This document shows positions 19,434 to 28,826 of a stretch of 64,000 bases of DNA, piece by piece (the first letter of the stretch is position 1; every line of letters starts with the position of its first letter). Both the position numbers and the translations under genes were made by a program. The DNA comes from Fictibacillus halophilus. GTDB taxonomy: Bacteria; Bacillota; Bacilli; Bacillales; Fictibacillaceae. The DNA lies in contig NZ_JAEACF010000001.1 in assembly GCF_016401385.1 (NCBI RefSeq), forward strand, positions 1,178,001 to 1,242,000. The letters run 5' to 3'. Under the pieces are notes generated by a model. The model searched no databases. It had not been told where the DNA came from and saw only the letters and a list, made by a program, of their open reading frames with translations.

Positions 19434-19718
19434 TTGACTTTTTCAATTACAAGTGCAGCTGCGAACCTTTATAAGGACATAACTTTAGAAGCGTCAGAGG
19501 CTTTAAGACTATTTGTTAAATATGCAGGAAGTGGCGACTCGGGAGGGTTTTCACTTGGTGTGACGCCTGCAGTGCCTGAAGAGGACGATTACGTTCAAGA
19601 GGTCGAAGGTCTTCGGTTCTTTGTTCGGAATGAAGAAAAATGGTTGGTGGAGAATATGAAACTTGATTATGATGAAAGCACAGATTATTTTTCATGTCAC
19701 TTACCAGGGCTCGCTTAA
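19434..19718 (+). CDS. HesB/YneR-type protein without cluster cysteines
   Basis: This 94-residue protein has the HesB-like fold pattern: TSAAANLYKDI, then EALRLFVKYAGSGDSGGFSLGV and FFVRNEEKWLVENMKLDYD. A-type iron-sulfur carriers have GGCSG and a C-terminal CGCG. Here the first is GSGDSGG and only one Cys is present near the end (YFSCHLPG), so it probably does not carry a cluster in the usual way. The start is a TTG behind AAAGGGGAGA. A paralogue, yneR, is at 46030. Confidence 0.75.
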   Translation: MTFSITSAAANLYKDITLEASEALRLFVKYAGSGDSGGFSLGVTPAVPEEDDYVQEVEGLRFFVRNEEKWLVENMKLDYDESTDYFSCHLPGLA

Positions 19719-19727
19719 TAGAATTTT

Positions 19728-19777
19728 ACCGCCTGTTCTAATACAACGAAAATGTTGTAGGAAAACAGGCGGTTTTT
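19728..19777 (+). terminator. Terminator after the HesB-like gene
   Basis: The outer stem ACCGCCTGTT / AACAGGCGGT contains an inner CTACAAC-type hairpin (CAAC/GTTG) and is followed by T5. Confidence 0.85.
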
Positions 19778-19900
19778 GTATGTTTTCATGAGTAGATGGT
19801 AAAATAACTATAGCTAATAATGTGTTTGTCTTGTCTAATTGCACGTGAACGTTTATTATGAAAGTCAAAACTGTTTAGTACATATGAAGGGATGATTTTT

Positions 19901-21895
19901 TTGTCACGAACTATTGATGAATTAGCAATTAATACGATAAGAACACTTTCTATCGACAGCATAGAAAAAGCGAACTCAGGGCATCCAGGTATGCCGATGG
20001 GTGCTGCGCCTATGGCATATAGCTTATGGTCAAAATTTATGAACCACAATCCTGCAAATCCTGAATGGTTCAACCGTGACCGTTTTGTATTATCAGCAGG
20101 GCACGGATCGATGTTGTTATACAGCTTGCTACATTTAAGTGGGTATGGCTTAACAATTGATGATCTGAAGAATTTCAGACAATGGGGTAGTAAGACTCCG
20201 GGTCACCCTGAATTTGGTCATACTGTTGGTGTTGAAGCAACAACTGGTCCACTTGGTCAAGGAATTGCAATGGCAGTAGGAATGGCTATGGCTGAGCGTC
20301 ATTTAGCTGCAAAATATAACCGTGATGGACATGAAGTGATCGATCACTTTACTTATTCGATCTGTGGTGATGGTGACCTTATGGAAGGTGTTTCTGCTGA
20401 AGCTGCTTCACTTGCAGGTCATCTTGCACTAGGAAGAATGATCGTACTTTACGATTCCAATGATATTTCTTTAGATGGCGATCTTCATCACTCTTTCTCA
20501 GAAAGTGTAAAACAAAGATTCGAAGCATACGGTTGGCAAGTACTTTATGTAGAAGATGGAACAAATCTAGAAGAGATCGAAAAAGCATTATCAGAAGCTC
20601 GTGAAGAACTTAATAAGCCAACACTTATTGAAGTCAAGACCATTATTGGTCATGGTTCTCCGAATAAATCAGGCAAATCTGCTTCTCACGGCGCACCACT
20701 CGGTAAGGATGAAATCTTACTTACAAAAGAAGCGTACAAATGGACGTTTGAAGAAGATTTCCATGTTCCTGAAGAAGTACAATCACACTTTGAACAACTG
20801 AAAAATGAAGGGCAAAGAAAAGAGGAAGAGTGGAATAAGCAATTCAAAGCTTATTCAGAAGCTTATCCAGAACTCGCTCAAGAACTTCAAGAAGCAATCA
20901 AAGGAAATCTTCCAGAAAATTGGGATAAAGATCTTCCAGACTACGATAAAGCGATTGCTACTCGTTCTTCTTCAGGTAAGGCGATCAATGCTCTAGCTAA
21001 GAGTGTACCATCATTATTTGGTGGATCTGCTGACTTAGCAGGTTCTAACAAGACGCTTATTGAAGGGGAAAATAACTTCAGCCGCAACGATTATAGCGGA
21101 CGAAACATCTGGTTTGGTGTTCGTGAGTTCGCTATGGGGGCTGCTCTGAACGGAATGGCTCTGCATGGCGGTCTAAATGTATTTGGTGGAACATTCTTTG
21201 TGTTCTCTGATTATGTAAGACCTGCAATTCGTCTATCTGCTCTAATGGGGCTTCCTGTAACTTATGTATTGACACATGATAGTGTAATGGTAGGAGAAGA
21301 TGGTCCAACTCATGAACCAGTCGAGCAACTTGCTTCTCTTCGTGCGATGCCTAATCTTAACTTGATTCGTCCGGCTGATGGCTATGAGTCTAATGCAGCT
21401 TGGAAGTTAGCGCTTGAGAGTAAGGACCAACCAACGGCATTGGTATTAAGCCGTCATGACTTGCCGATATTAAAGAACACAAAAGAGAAGGCATATGAAG
21501 GTGTTAAGCGTGGAGCTTATGTAGTTTCACCAGCTGAAACGGATGCAGATGTATTGCTTCTTTCTGCAGGATCAGAAGTTAATATTGCAGTTGCTGCACA
21601 AGAACTACTTCAAAAAGAAGGAATTTCAGCTTCTGTTGTTTCAATGCCATCTTGGGAAAGTTTTGATAAGCAAGATCGCGACTACAAAGAATCTGTTCTT
21701 CCTAGACATATTACGAAGCGTCTAGCGATTGAAATGGGAGCTTCACTCGGTTGGCATAAATATGTCGGTCTTGAGGGAGACACATTAACAATCGATACGT
21801 TTGGTGCATCTGCTCCTGGAGAAGTCATCCAAAAAGAGTTTGGATTCACACCTGAGAACATCGTAAAACGTGTTAAAGACATGTTGAATCAATAA
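19901..21895 (+). CDS. tkt: Transketolase
   Basis: The TPP-dependent enzyme transfers two-carbon ketol units in the pentose phosphate pathway. At 664 residues it is full length. It has the N-terminal TPP-binding region ([29 protein letters not shown] near residue 155), the middle domain ([16 protein letters not shown]) and the signature [21 protein letters not shown]. The best start is the TTG at 19901, behind GAAGGGATGA; an ATG at 19892 in the same frame is also possible. Position after ynzC is conserved. zwf, 40 kb downstream, supplies the same pathway. Confidence 0.95.
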   Translation: MSRTIDELAINTIRTLSIDSIEKANSGHPGMPMGAAPMAYSLWSKFMNHNPANPEWFNRDRFVLSAGHGSMLLYSLLHLSGYGLTIDDLKNFRQWGSKTPGHPEFGHTVGVEATTGPLGQGIAMAVGMAMAERHLAAKYNRDGHEVIDHFTYSICGDGDLMEGVSAEAASLAGHLALGRMIVLYDSNDISLDGDLHHSFSESVKQRFEAYGWQVLYVEDGTNLEEIEKALSEAREELNKPTLIEVKTIIGHGSPNKSGKSASHGAPLGKDEILLTKEAYKWTFEEDFHVPEEVQSHFEQLKNEGQRKEEEWNKQFKAYSEAYPELAQELQEAIKGNLPENWDKDLPDYDKAIATRSSSGKAINALAKSVPSLFGGSADLAGSNKTLIEGENNFSRNDYSGRNIWFGVREFAMGAALNGMALHGGLNVFGGTFFVFSDYVRPAIRLSALMGLPVTYVLTHDSVMVGEDGPTHEPVEQLASLRAMPNLNLIRPADGYESNAAWKLALESKDQPTALVLSRHDLPILKNTKEKAYEGVKRGAYVVSPAETDADVLLLSAGSEVNIAVAAQELLQKEGISASVVSMPSWESFDKQDRDYKESVLPRHITKRLAIEMGASLGWHKYVGLEGDTLTIDTFGASAPGEVIQKEFGFTPENIVKRVKDMLNQ

Positions 21896-21907
21896 AATAT
21901 GCACATG

Positions 21908-21941
21908 AAAAGGGGGTTTCCATCTGGAAACCTCCTTTTCT
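21908..21941 (+). terminator. Terminator after tkt
   Basis: AAAAGGGGGTTTCC and GGAAACCTCCTTTT pair around ATCT and run into TTTTC. Confidence 0.85.
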
Positions 21942-21947
21942 TACTGT

Positions 21948-21954
21948 TTCGACA
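21948..21954 (-). promoter_or_regulatory. Spo0A box upstream of sirA
   Basis: TTCGACA, which is TGTCGAA on the other strand, is an exact 0A box within TTTCGACAAAA. It lies about 90 bases before sirA and about 30 before its candidate -35. B. subtilis sirA is switched on by Spo0A-P, so this site fits. Confidence 0.6.
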
Positions 21955-21981
21955 AAAGTAGTTGTATTTTGCGCACCTTTT

Positions 21982-22012
21982 TAGACAAGCTTTTTTCCGT
22001 ATATTGTATATA
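21982..22012 (+). promoter_or_regulatory. Candidate sirA promoter
   Basis: TAGACA (21982-21987) is followed 17 bases later by TGTATA (22005-22010), with TATACT overlapping it. The spacing fits sigma-A. It lies downstream of the Spo0A box. Confidence 0.45.
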
Positions 22013-22044
22013 CTCTTAGAAAATGAACGGAGAGGAGCTTAATC

Positions 22045-22485
22045 ATGAGAGAATTTTATATCTATCTAATTACAAAAGAAGTTGCCCATTCCTATTATGG
22101 CAAGGAAAATAAGCTATTTCAGTTATTTTTTGAAGAACAGCGCTCGAGTGGTTTATCTAAAACCATCCTACAAAAGCAAATCAGCTACATAACCTCTCTA
22201 CTATCTGTTTCTCAGTTAGAAAAACACTTCTGGAACCATTTGAAAGAAACGCATGAATGGCGTTCAGAAGGAGAAACGTATTCTTTATCTTGCAAAGATA
22301 GCATCGTGAGAATCGAACTCACAGATCAATATATGCATCTATACAGTATCGGTAACTTTGAAGCAGAAACGGTAATTTTTGAGGCATTACGCCAATATGA
22401 ACCTTATTTTCTTGCGATGGACTTCGGGGAAAGAAAATTTGGGTGGCTCTCACCGTTTAAATTGAACATGGTCTATGCCACTTAA
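22045..22485 (+). CDS. sirA: Sporulation inhibitor of replication SirA
   Basis: SirA binds DnaA and blocks new rounds of replication when sporulation begins. The 146-residue protein opens MREFYIYLITKEVAHSYYGKE, characteristic of SirA/YneE, and has FHWNHLK-like and SIVRIELTDQ segments and a C-terminal GERKFGWLSPFK. Position between tkt and yneF matches B. subtilis. The ribosome binding site is GGAGAGGAGC. A Spo0A box and promoter lie upstream. Confidence 0.88.
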   Translation: MREFYIYLITKEVAHSYYGKENKLFQLFFEEQRSSGLSKTILQKQISYITSLLSVSQLEKHFWNHLKETHEWRSEGETYSLSCKDSIVRIELTDQYMHLYSIGNFEAETVIFEALRQYEPYFLAMDFGERKFGWLSPFKLNMVYAT

Positions 22486-22562
22486 TTCTCTTTCAATCTT
22501 GTATGTGTAGGTAAACTTGTAGTAAACTAGTTCTAGACAACATGAAGGAGGAAGTTTTAACA

Positions 22563-22781
22563 ATGGGTACTGGTATGATAATCCTTGTGTGTGCACTTTC
22601 ACTGATTGCAGGTGTTGCGATCGGATTTTTTATTGCCCGCAAGTATATGATGAGTTATTTACAAAAAAATCCACCGATTAATGAAAATATGTTGCGTGTG
22701 ATGATGATGCAGATGGGGCAAAAGCCTTCACAAAAGAAAATCAATCAAATGATGCAGGCTATGAACAAACAGATGAAGTAA
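22563..22781 (+). CDS. yneF: YneF family membrane protein
   Basis: This 72-residue protein has one N-terminal membrane segment ([24 protein letters not shown]). The Met-rich tail holds [29 protein letters not shown], a signature split by the family turn. This is the UPF0154/YneF family, found throughout Firmicutes and of unknown function. The ATG sits behind AAGGAGGAAG; an in-frame ATG at 22542 overlaps it. A terminator follows at once. Confidence 0.92.
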   Translation: MGTGMIILVCALSLIAGVAIGFFIARKYMMSYLQKNPPINENMLRVMMMQMGQKPSQKKINQMMQAMNKQMK

Positions 22782-22788
22782 ATGTTGG

Positions 22789-22824
22789 ACAAGCACCCTG
22801 ATAATGAATCGGGTGCTTGTTTTC
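22789..22824 (+). terminator. Terminator after yneF
   Basis: A perfect 10-pair stem (ACAAGCACCC / GGGTGCTTGT) is followed by TTTTCGTT, just before mnmH. Confidence 0.85.
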
Positions 22825-22870
22825 GTTCTACTCTAAGATTGCGGTATGCATCAACAAAAGGATGATGGCA

Positions 22871-23917
22871 GTGAACAACATTAAGACGATTTCTATAGAT
22901 GAGTTAGATGCAAATCAATATTTGCTTTTTGATGTAAGATCTCCTAAAGAATTTGAAGAGTATCATATTCCTGGTTCGTATAATTTAAGTATATTTTCTA
23001 ATGAGGAAAGAGCAGTAATCGGTACGCTCTATAAACAGGAAAGTAAAGAAGCAGCGATGGAGCGCGGTCTTCAGGTTGTTGCACCAAAACTTCCATCTTT
23101 ATATAAAAAAATCCATACACAAAGTAATGAAAATCCTGAAAAACAAGTGGTTATCTATTGCGCACGAGGTGGGTTTCGTTCAAAAAGCATTGTTCAAACG
23201 ATGAACATGATGGGAATGAAGACCCTACAGCTTGATGGTGGCATACGGTCGTATCGAAAGAAAATTGAATCTACCTTTAGGAAGATGGCTGATGAACCAA
23301 GAAACATCATCGTACTCGAAGGTCATACCGGTACGATGAAGACGAAACTTTTAAAGCAGTTGCAAGAAGAAGGATATCCCGTACTAAACCTTGAAGAAAT
23401 GGCAGGACACAAAGGTTCGATTTTCGGAAAGATCGGAGAACACCCTTCTTCACAAAAGAAATTTGAATCAAGACTTTACGAACGGCTTAAAAAGTTACAG
23501 AAATCTTCATCATTTATTATTGAATCAGAGAGTAAACGAATTGGAAGAGTAGTCGTACCCGATTTTCTGTTAGAAGGTAAATACAGTGGTGTTCGAATTC
23601 ATGTGGAATTACCTTTTCATTTACGAGTTCAATATATTTGTAATGTGTACGAGCCGCTTTTGCATAAAGATGAGATAGTTGAAGCGGTCAATAAGCTTTC
23701 AAAGAGAATTCCCTCATCGATCATGATAGACATTCAACAGAACTTGAACACGTTAAATTATGAAAAAGTTGTAGCGCTGTTGCTAGAGAACTATTATGAT
23801 CCAAAATATGATTACGCACAACAGCAATATGACAGCGAGTGCATTAGACTGTATAGCGACTCTTATCAAGACATCTATTCAGAAGTTAAGAATCAATTAG
23901 ATCAGTTATTAAGTTGA
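22871..23917 (+). CDS. mnmH: tRNA 2-selenouridine synthase MnmH (SelU)
   Basis: MnmH replaces sulfur by selenium at the wobble 2-thiouridine of Lys, Glu and Gln tRNAs, using selenophosphate from SelD. The 348-residue protein has an N-terminal rhodanese domain (LFDVRSPKEFEEYHIPGSYN, catalytic Cys97 in IYCARGGFRSKS). A P-loop domain follows (EGHTGTMKTKLLKQL near residue 151) with IESESKRIGRVVVPDFL. Starts at 22862 and 22865 (ATG) are in frame, but the GTG at 22871 has the better spacing to AAAGGATG. It lies 14 kb from selD in the same window. Flanking terminators make it monocistronic. Confidence 0.92.
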   Translation: MNNIKTISIDELDANQYLLFDVRSPKEFEEYHIPGSYNLSIFSNEERAVIGTLYKQESKEAAMERGLQVVAPKLPSLYKKIHTQSNENPEKQVVIYCARGGFRSKSIVQTMNMMGMKTLQLDGGIRSYRKKIESTFRKMADEPRNIIVLEGHTGTMKTKLLKQLQEEGYPVLNLEEMAGHKGSIFGKIGEHPSSQKKFESRLYERLKKLQKSSSFIIESESKRIGRVVVPDFLLEGKYSGVRIHVELPFHLRVQYICNVYEPLLHKDEIVEAVNKLSKRIPSSIMIDIQQNLNTLNYEKVVALLLENYYDPKYDYAQQQYDSECIRLYSDSYQDIYSEVKNQLDQLLS

Positions 23918-23941
23918 TCGATGATTAAAGTGTTTTGAAAA

Positions 23942-23970
23942 AAACGACCCATCAGATTGGGTCTTTTTTT
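23942..23970 (+). terminator. Terminator after mnmH
   Basis: GACCCA/TGGGTC stem with preceding A-run and following T7. Confidence 0.85.
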
Positions 23971-24050
23971 GTGAAACTTTTTCCTTTTCGGAATTTTCAT
24001 ATATTGGTAAACTATAATTGTTTTGATATGCAAACAAGGGGGAACGGGCT

Positions 24051-25802
24051 TTGAGGGTTTTTCTGCAGTTGATGTGGTATTTTAAACAAGAAAAGTGGCG
24101 ATATCTAGGCGGAATCGTGATGCTTGCATTTGTCTCATTGGGGTTATTGGTCCCGCCAAAAGTGGTCGGGCTAATTGTCGATCATATTGAAGAAGGTACG
24201 GTAACGGAAGAGATTTTATGGAAATATGCTGCTGTTTTAATCGGAATTGCGATAGGCATCTATGTTCTTCGGTATATCTGGAGAATCTTGATATTCGGTT
24301 CAGCCGTTAAATTGGCGATGTTATTAAGAAATAGGCTGTACGAACATTTCACAAAAAAATCACAGCAGTTCTACCATAAGAGGCGTGTTGGAGATTTGAT
24401 GGCTCATTCTACAAACGATCTGCAAGCTATACAACAGACTGCAGGGGATGGCGTTTTAACTTTAGTAGATTCCTTGATGATGGGCGGATTTACGCTGATC
24501 GCAATGGCTACAACGATCAGTTGGAAACTGACACTTGTTAGTCTTCTGCCTTTACCAGTTATGGCTTGGGCAACAAACAAATATGGTACGATGCTGCATA
24601 AAAGATTTCACAGTGCACAAGAGGCATTTTCGACTTTAAACGATAAAGTGCAAGAAAGTATTTCTGGAACGAGGGTGATTAAAGCTTTTGGTCAAGAAAG
24701 AGATGATATAGATAGCTTTTCGGATCTTTCTAAAGATGCCGTAAAGAAGAACATGGCAGTTGCTCGTATTGATTCCTTGTTCGATCCTACAATATCACTA
24801 ATCATTGGTTTCTCCTTTTTCTTAGCGGTAGGTTATGGCTCGATTCTCGTAACGCGTAACGAACTAACAATAGGAGATCTTGTATCTTTTACTAGTTATC
24901 TCGGATTGTTAATATGGCCTATGCTTGCATTTGGCTGGTTGTTTAATATCGTAGAGCGAGGAAGAGCTTCTTATGATCGTGTTGAATCACTTCTTGCTGT
25001 TAAAGAAGAGATAGAGGATAGTGGTTCAATCGAAAATAGTCCTAAAGGTGATATCTCATTTCAGTTGAAACAATTTTCATACACTGCAAACACTCCTGTT
25101 TTAAGTGATATATATTTCACTTTAAAACGGGGTCAGACACTTGGGATTGTCGGAAAGACAGGTAGTGGTAAAACAACGCTATGCAAGTTGTTACTGCGTG
25201 AATTCCCATTAAAATCAGAAGATATTATTATTGATGATCACGATATCTGTGATTATAAACTGCATGCATTAAGAAGTTCGATCGGCTATGTACCTCAAGA
25301 TCATTTTTTATTTTCAGCTACTATAGCGGAAAACATTGCATTCTCTAAGATTGAATCACCTTTTTCGCAAATAAAAGAAGCTGCCGAACTCGCTTCAATT
25401 CATAGAGATATAACGCAATTTAAATACGGTTATGAAACGGTCGTAGGTGAGAGGGGAGTCACCCTTTCAGGGGGACAAAAACAAAGGATCTCTATTGCAA
25501 GAGCATTGATTAAGAGTCCGGAAATTTTAATTCTAGATGACTCACTTTCTGCAGTTGATGCAAAAACAGAGGAATCCATCCTTCAGCAATTGAAGAGCAA
25601 ACGCCAAAATCAAACGACAATTATAACAGCTCATCGATTATCATCGGTCGCGCATTGCGATTTGATCATCGTTTTGGAAAATGGAACAATCGTACAACGA
25701 GGTACTCATTACAACTTGTTGAACGAAGAAGGATGGTACAAAGACACATATGAAAAACAAGCTTTGGAAACGCTGATTTCACAGGGAGGTGTAATCAAAT
25801 GA
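24051..25802 (+). CDS. Heterodimeric multidrug ABC exporter subunit, BmrC/YheI type
   Basis: This 583-residue half-transporter has six predicted membrane spans and a nucleotide-binding domain. Walker A is GKTGSGKTTLCK and the signature is LSGGQKQRISIARAL. Walker B is ILILDDSLSAVD, with Asp instead of the catalytic Glu. That degenerate site is the mark of the BmrC subunit in BmrCD-type exporters. The N-terminus also resembles YheI (the GDLMAHSTNDLQA and FFLAVGYGSILV segments). The start is a TTG behind AAGGGGG. The stop overlaps the start of the next gene by 4 bases, so translation is coupled. Confidence 0.87.
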   Translation: MRVFLQLMWYFKQEKWRYLGGIVMLAFVSLGLLVPPKVVGLIVDHIEEGTVTEEILWKYAAVLIGIAIGIYVLRYIWRILIFGSAVKLAMLLRNRLYEHFTKKSQQFYHKRRVGDLMAHSTNDLQAIQQTAGDGVLTLVDSLMMGGFTLIAMATTISWKLTLVSLLPLPVMAWATNKYGTMLHKRFHSAQEAFSTLNDKVQESISGTRVIKAFGQERDDIDSFSDLSKDAVKKNMAVARIDSLFDPTISLIIGFSFFLAVGYGSILVTRNELTIGDLVSFTSYLGLLIWPMLAFGWLFNIVERGRASYDRVESLLAVKEEIEDSGSIENSPKGDISFQLKQFSYTANTPVLSDIYFTLKRGQTLGIVGKTGSGKTTLCKLLLREFPLKSEDIIIDDHDICDYKLHALRSSIGYVPQDHFLFSATIAENIAFSKIESPFSQIKEAAELASIHRDITQFKYGYETVVGERGVTLSGGQKQRISIARALIKSPEILILDDSLSAVDAKTEESILQQLKSKRQNQTTIITAHRLSSVAHCDLIIVLENGTIVQRGTHYNLLNEEGWYKDTYEKQALETLISQGGVIK

Positions 25803-27601
25803 GTGCCGAACAAGAACCAACACTTGATGAATTGCAGCAAATGAAGCAGTGGTCTGTTTTTAAAAGACTCATGTCTTATACAAAACCACACAAAAAGCGT
25901 TTGGCATTCGCCTTCTTTTTGTTATTAGTCGCAACTGCAGCTGAATTAACGGGTCCTATTCTCGTTAAAACGTTCATCGACGATTTTGTCACACCTCGAA
26001 ATTTTGAACAAAGAGCTATGGTGATACTTGCTTCAGGATACATTGCATTGATCGTAATCTCAGCGGTTGTAAACTACGTTCAATTCGTTTTGTTCCAATC
26101 TGTAGCTCTAGATATTATTCAAACACTGCGAATCCAAGTGTTTACAAAGGTCCATTCGTTAGGATTAAAATTCTTTGACCGCACACCAGTTGGAAGCTTA
26201 GTATCGCGAATTACGAACGACACAGAGGCGGTAAAAGATCTTTATGTAAGTGTACTCTCAACGTTTGTTCAAAATATCGTATTTTTATTTGGTATTTTTG
26301 GGTTCATGTTCTATTTAAATGTAAAACTTGCTTTATTCTGTTTAGGGATCTTGCCGTTCATCGTTTTGATCATGTGGTTGTACCGTAAATATAGTTCCAG
26401 GTCGTTTTACGATATGAGAGAAAAACTTAGCCAGTTGAATGCAAAATTGAATGAATCTCTTCAAGGGATGTCAATCGTACAAGTGTTCAATCAACAAAAG
26501 AGACTTCGAAAAGAGTTTGCAAAAATCAATCAAGAGCATAATGATGCACAGATCAGAAATATTAAATACAACGGTTTGTTGCTAAGGCCTGCCGTTGATC
26601 TTGTTTATATGCTTGCTTTGTTAATGATTCTTTCCTTCTTTGGCATAAAATCTTTTAATTCTCCCGTTGAGATCGGTGTCATCTATGCTTTTATCAATTA
26701 TCTAGATCGCTTTTTTGAACCGGTTAATATGATGATGATGCGCCTTTCCATTTTTCAGCAAGCTATCGTATCTGCAGGACGTGTATTTACAGTCATGGAT
26801 GAAGAAGAGTCTGCGCCGGTGAAGAAAGGGAATGAGTTTCCGGCGATTTCAAGAGGTAAGATCGAATTCAAAGAAGTGTCGTTTTCTTATGATGGAGAAC
26901 AGGAAGTTCTTAAAGGGATCTCTTTTACGGCAGAGCCCGGTCAAACAGTGGCTCTCGTCGGTCATACCGGAAGTGGTAAGAGCTCGATCATCAATTTGCT
27001 CATGCGTTTTTATGAAGTGAATAAAGGTGAGATTTTGATTGATGACGTTCCTTTATCAAACTTTGAAAACAAAGAGTTAAGAAACAAGATGGGACTCGTT
27101 TTGCAAGATCCCTTTTTATTTGTTGGCGATATTATGCAAAACGTAAGGTTATACGATATAACAATTACAGACGAGGATGTAAAGAGTGCAGCTAGATTTG
27201 TTCAAGCATCAACGTTTATTGAAAGACTGCCTGAGGGTTACCAAACAGAGTTAGGAGAGAGAGGGGCTACTTTTTCGAGTGGACAAAGGCAGCTGATCTC
27301 TTTTGCGCGCACGATGGCTTTTTCTCCTAAAATTTTGATACTCGACGAAGCGACGGCAAACATTGATACAGAGACTGAAGAAGAGATTCAAGAAGCTCTT
27401 CACAAAATGCGCAGCGGCAGAACGACAATTGCTATCGCACATAGGTTATCAACGATACAAGATGCTGAACTCATCCTTGTGTTGCATAAAGGAGAAATCG
27501 TCGAAAGAGGGACTCACCAAGAACTGTTAAGACAGCGAGGGTTGTATCATAAGATGTTCCTATTGCAACATGGAAAGGATTCTATGAACGATGTTGGTTA
27601 A
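25799..27601 (+). CDS. Heterodimeric multidrug ABC exporter subunit, BmrD/YheH type
   Basis: This 600-residue half-transporter is the partner of the preceding gene. It has six membrane spans, Walker A GHTGSGKSSIIN, Walker B ILILDEATANID with the catalytic Glu, and an altered signature FSSGQRQLISFAR (SSGQ for SGGQ). Together with the partner's intact signature this gives one working and one degenerate ATP site, as in BmrCD. Drug substrates cannot be read from sequence. No attenuator like the bmrB leader of B. subtilis is visible upstream of the pair. Confidence 0.88.
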   Translation: MSAEQEPTLDELQQMKQWSVFKRLMSYTKPHKKRLAFAFFLLLVATAAELTGPILVKTFIDDFVTPRNFEQRAMVILASGYIALIVISAVVNYVQFVLFQSVALDIIQTLRIQVFTKVHSLGLKFFDRTPVGSLVSRITNDTEAVKDLYVSVLSTFVQNIVFLFGIFGFMFYLNVKLALFCLGILPFIVLIMWLYRKYSSRSFYDMREKLSQLNAKLNESLQGMSIVQVFNQQKRLRKEFAKINQEHNDAQIRNIKYNGLLLRPAVDLVYMLALLMILSFFGIKSFNSPVEIGVIYAFINYLDRFFEPVNMMMMRLSIFQQAIVSAGRVFTVMDEEESAPVKKGNEFPAISRGKIEFKEVSFSYDGEQEVLKGISFTAEPGQTVALVGHTGSGKSSIINLLMRFYEVNKGEILIDDVPLSNFENKELRNKMGLVLQDPFLFVGDIMQNVRLYDITITDEDVKSAARFVQASTFIERLPEGYQTELGERGATFSSGQRQLISFARTMAFSPKILILDEATANIDTETEEEIQEALHKMRSGRTTIAIAHRLSTIQDAELILVLHKGEIVERGTHQELLRQRGLYHKMFLLQHGKDSMNDVG

Positions 27602-27627
27602 TTAACTGAATGGTATACTTATTAAAT

Positions 27628-27668
27628 GACAGCTCTACCTATAAAGAGCTGTCTTATACTTTTTATGC
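27628..27668 (+). terminator. Terminator after the exporter genes
   Basis: A perfect 9-pair stem (GACAGCTCT / AGAGCTGTC) is followed by TTATACTTTTT, an interrupted T-tract. Confidence 0.6.
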
Positions 27669-27859
27669 TGTTCTTCTCTAAAAGATTGTTGCTTTCAATT
27701 CGTTGTCTTCTCTGACAGTAGGTTGGAGTGGTACCTATTTTTTACTTTAATTTTTCGAAAATATGAACTTCTGAATTAAGTGATTGACTTATTTGCAAAT
27801 TATCCTATTATAAGATAGCATACACGTACAGACAAACTGAATAAAAGGATGAGAATGCT

Positions 27860-28702
27860 TTGAAGAAATATGTACTACCATCAATGTTGATCGGCAGCAT
27901 GGTTGTCCTTTCGGCATGTAAGCCAGTTGATTGGGCAGAAAAGAAATGGGATGCTGCCTTTAATGAAGAGAATTCTGAAGAGAACGAAAAACAGATTTCA
28001 AATGAACAAACTAAGCCAAAACCAAATGATGAAAACAAAACAGAAAATAATGCTGAACAACCAACAGAAGCTGATCTGCCGTGGTTAGAAGAAACAATTA
28101 CGGTATCCGGTGACGGGAAAGCGGTTGTGCAGAATTTAGACGATCTGTTAATCGTTGCGAATAAGGAAAGAAATCTACCAGGTAATTATGAACCGAAAGA
28201 TTTAGTCACACCAAATGTTCCATTCCCTTTTAAAGAGGATCTGCCTAAGAAAAAATTAAGAAAAGAAGCTGCTCTTTCTTTAGAAGTACTATTTAAGGCC
28301 GCTGAAGAGGACGGCCTCGAGTTGCTAGCTCAATCCGGTTATCGTTCATATGATACGCAAGTGTCCATCTTTGCCTTTAATGCTGAACAAAAGGGGGAAG
28401 ATGTAGCGAACAAAACGAGCTCTAAGCCAGGCCAGAGTGAGCATCAGACAGGATTATCAATGGACGTTACTTCTCAAGAAGTGAACTTTGAACTCGTAGA
28501 AGCGTTTGGTGAGACGAAAGAAGGAAAGTGGCTAGCTGAAAATGCACATAAGTACGGATTCATCATCAGATATCTTAAAGGGAAAGAAGAGATTACGGGA
28601 TATCAATATGAACCTTGGCATCTTCGATATGTTGGGGTGGATCATGCTAAAAAAATTCACGAGCAGGGCATTACGCTCGAAGAATATTTACAAAAACCTT
28701 AA
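27860..28702 (+). CDS. VanY-family D-Ala-D-Ala carboxypeptidase lipoprotein
   Basis: The 280-residue protein is predicted to be lipid-anchored at Cys20 (VVLSAC). A long acidic, Asn/Glu-rich linker (residues 35-75) precedes a VanY peptidase domain. Zinc and catalytic motifs are visible: SGYRSYDTQ, SKPGQSEHQTGLSMDV (the SxHxxGxxxD pattern) and EPWHLRYVG. It should trim the terminal D-Ala of peptidoglycan stem peptides outside the membrane. It resembles YodJ/YcdD of Bacillus. The start is a TTG. It is likely monocistronic, with a terminator after it. Confidence 0.87.
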   Translation: MKKYVLPSMLIGSMVVLSACKPVDWAEKKWDAAFNEENSEENEKQISNEQTKPKPNDENKTENNAEQPTEADLPWLEETITVSGDGKAVVQNLDDLLIVANKERNLPGNYEPKDLVTPNVPFPFKEDLPKKKLRKEAALSLEVLFKAAEEDGLELLAQSGYRSYDTQVSIFAFNAEQKGEDVANKTSSKPGQSEHQTGLSMDVTSQEVNFELVEAFGETKEGKWLAENAHKYGFIIRYLKGKEEITGYQYEPWHLRYVGVDHAKKIHEQGITLEEYLQKP

Positions 28703-28711
28703 AACATCTCT

Positions 28712-28740
28712 GACAGCTTTTTTCTAAGCTGTCTTTCTTT
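28712..28740 (+). terminator. Terminator after the VanY-family gene
   Basis: GACAGCTT / AAGCTGTC stem followed by TTTCTTT. Confidence 0.7.
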
Positions 28741-28776
28741 ATGTTTGAACAAAATGTTATGTTTGAACAAAATGGA
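28741..28776 (+). repeat. 18-bp tandem duplication
   Basis: ATGTTTGAACAAAATG occurs twice in tandem with an 18-base period, just upstream of ccdA. It may be slippage or a duplicated promoter-proximal sequence. Confidence 0.6.
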
Positions 28777-28826
28777 TATTCCCATTAAAATAGAGAGAGA
28801 ACTGTAAAAAGGAGCTTACTAAAAAA

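Noticed and set aside
24051..27601. A link between the ABC exporter and selenium metabolism
   Set aside because: The pair is separated from mnmH by a terminator and matches the BmrCD drug-exporter type. Proximity alone is not enough.
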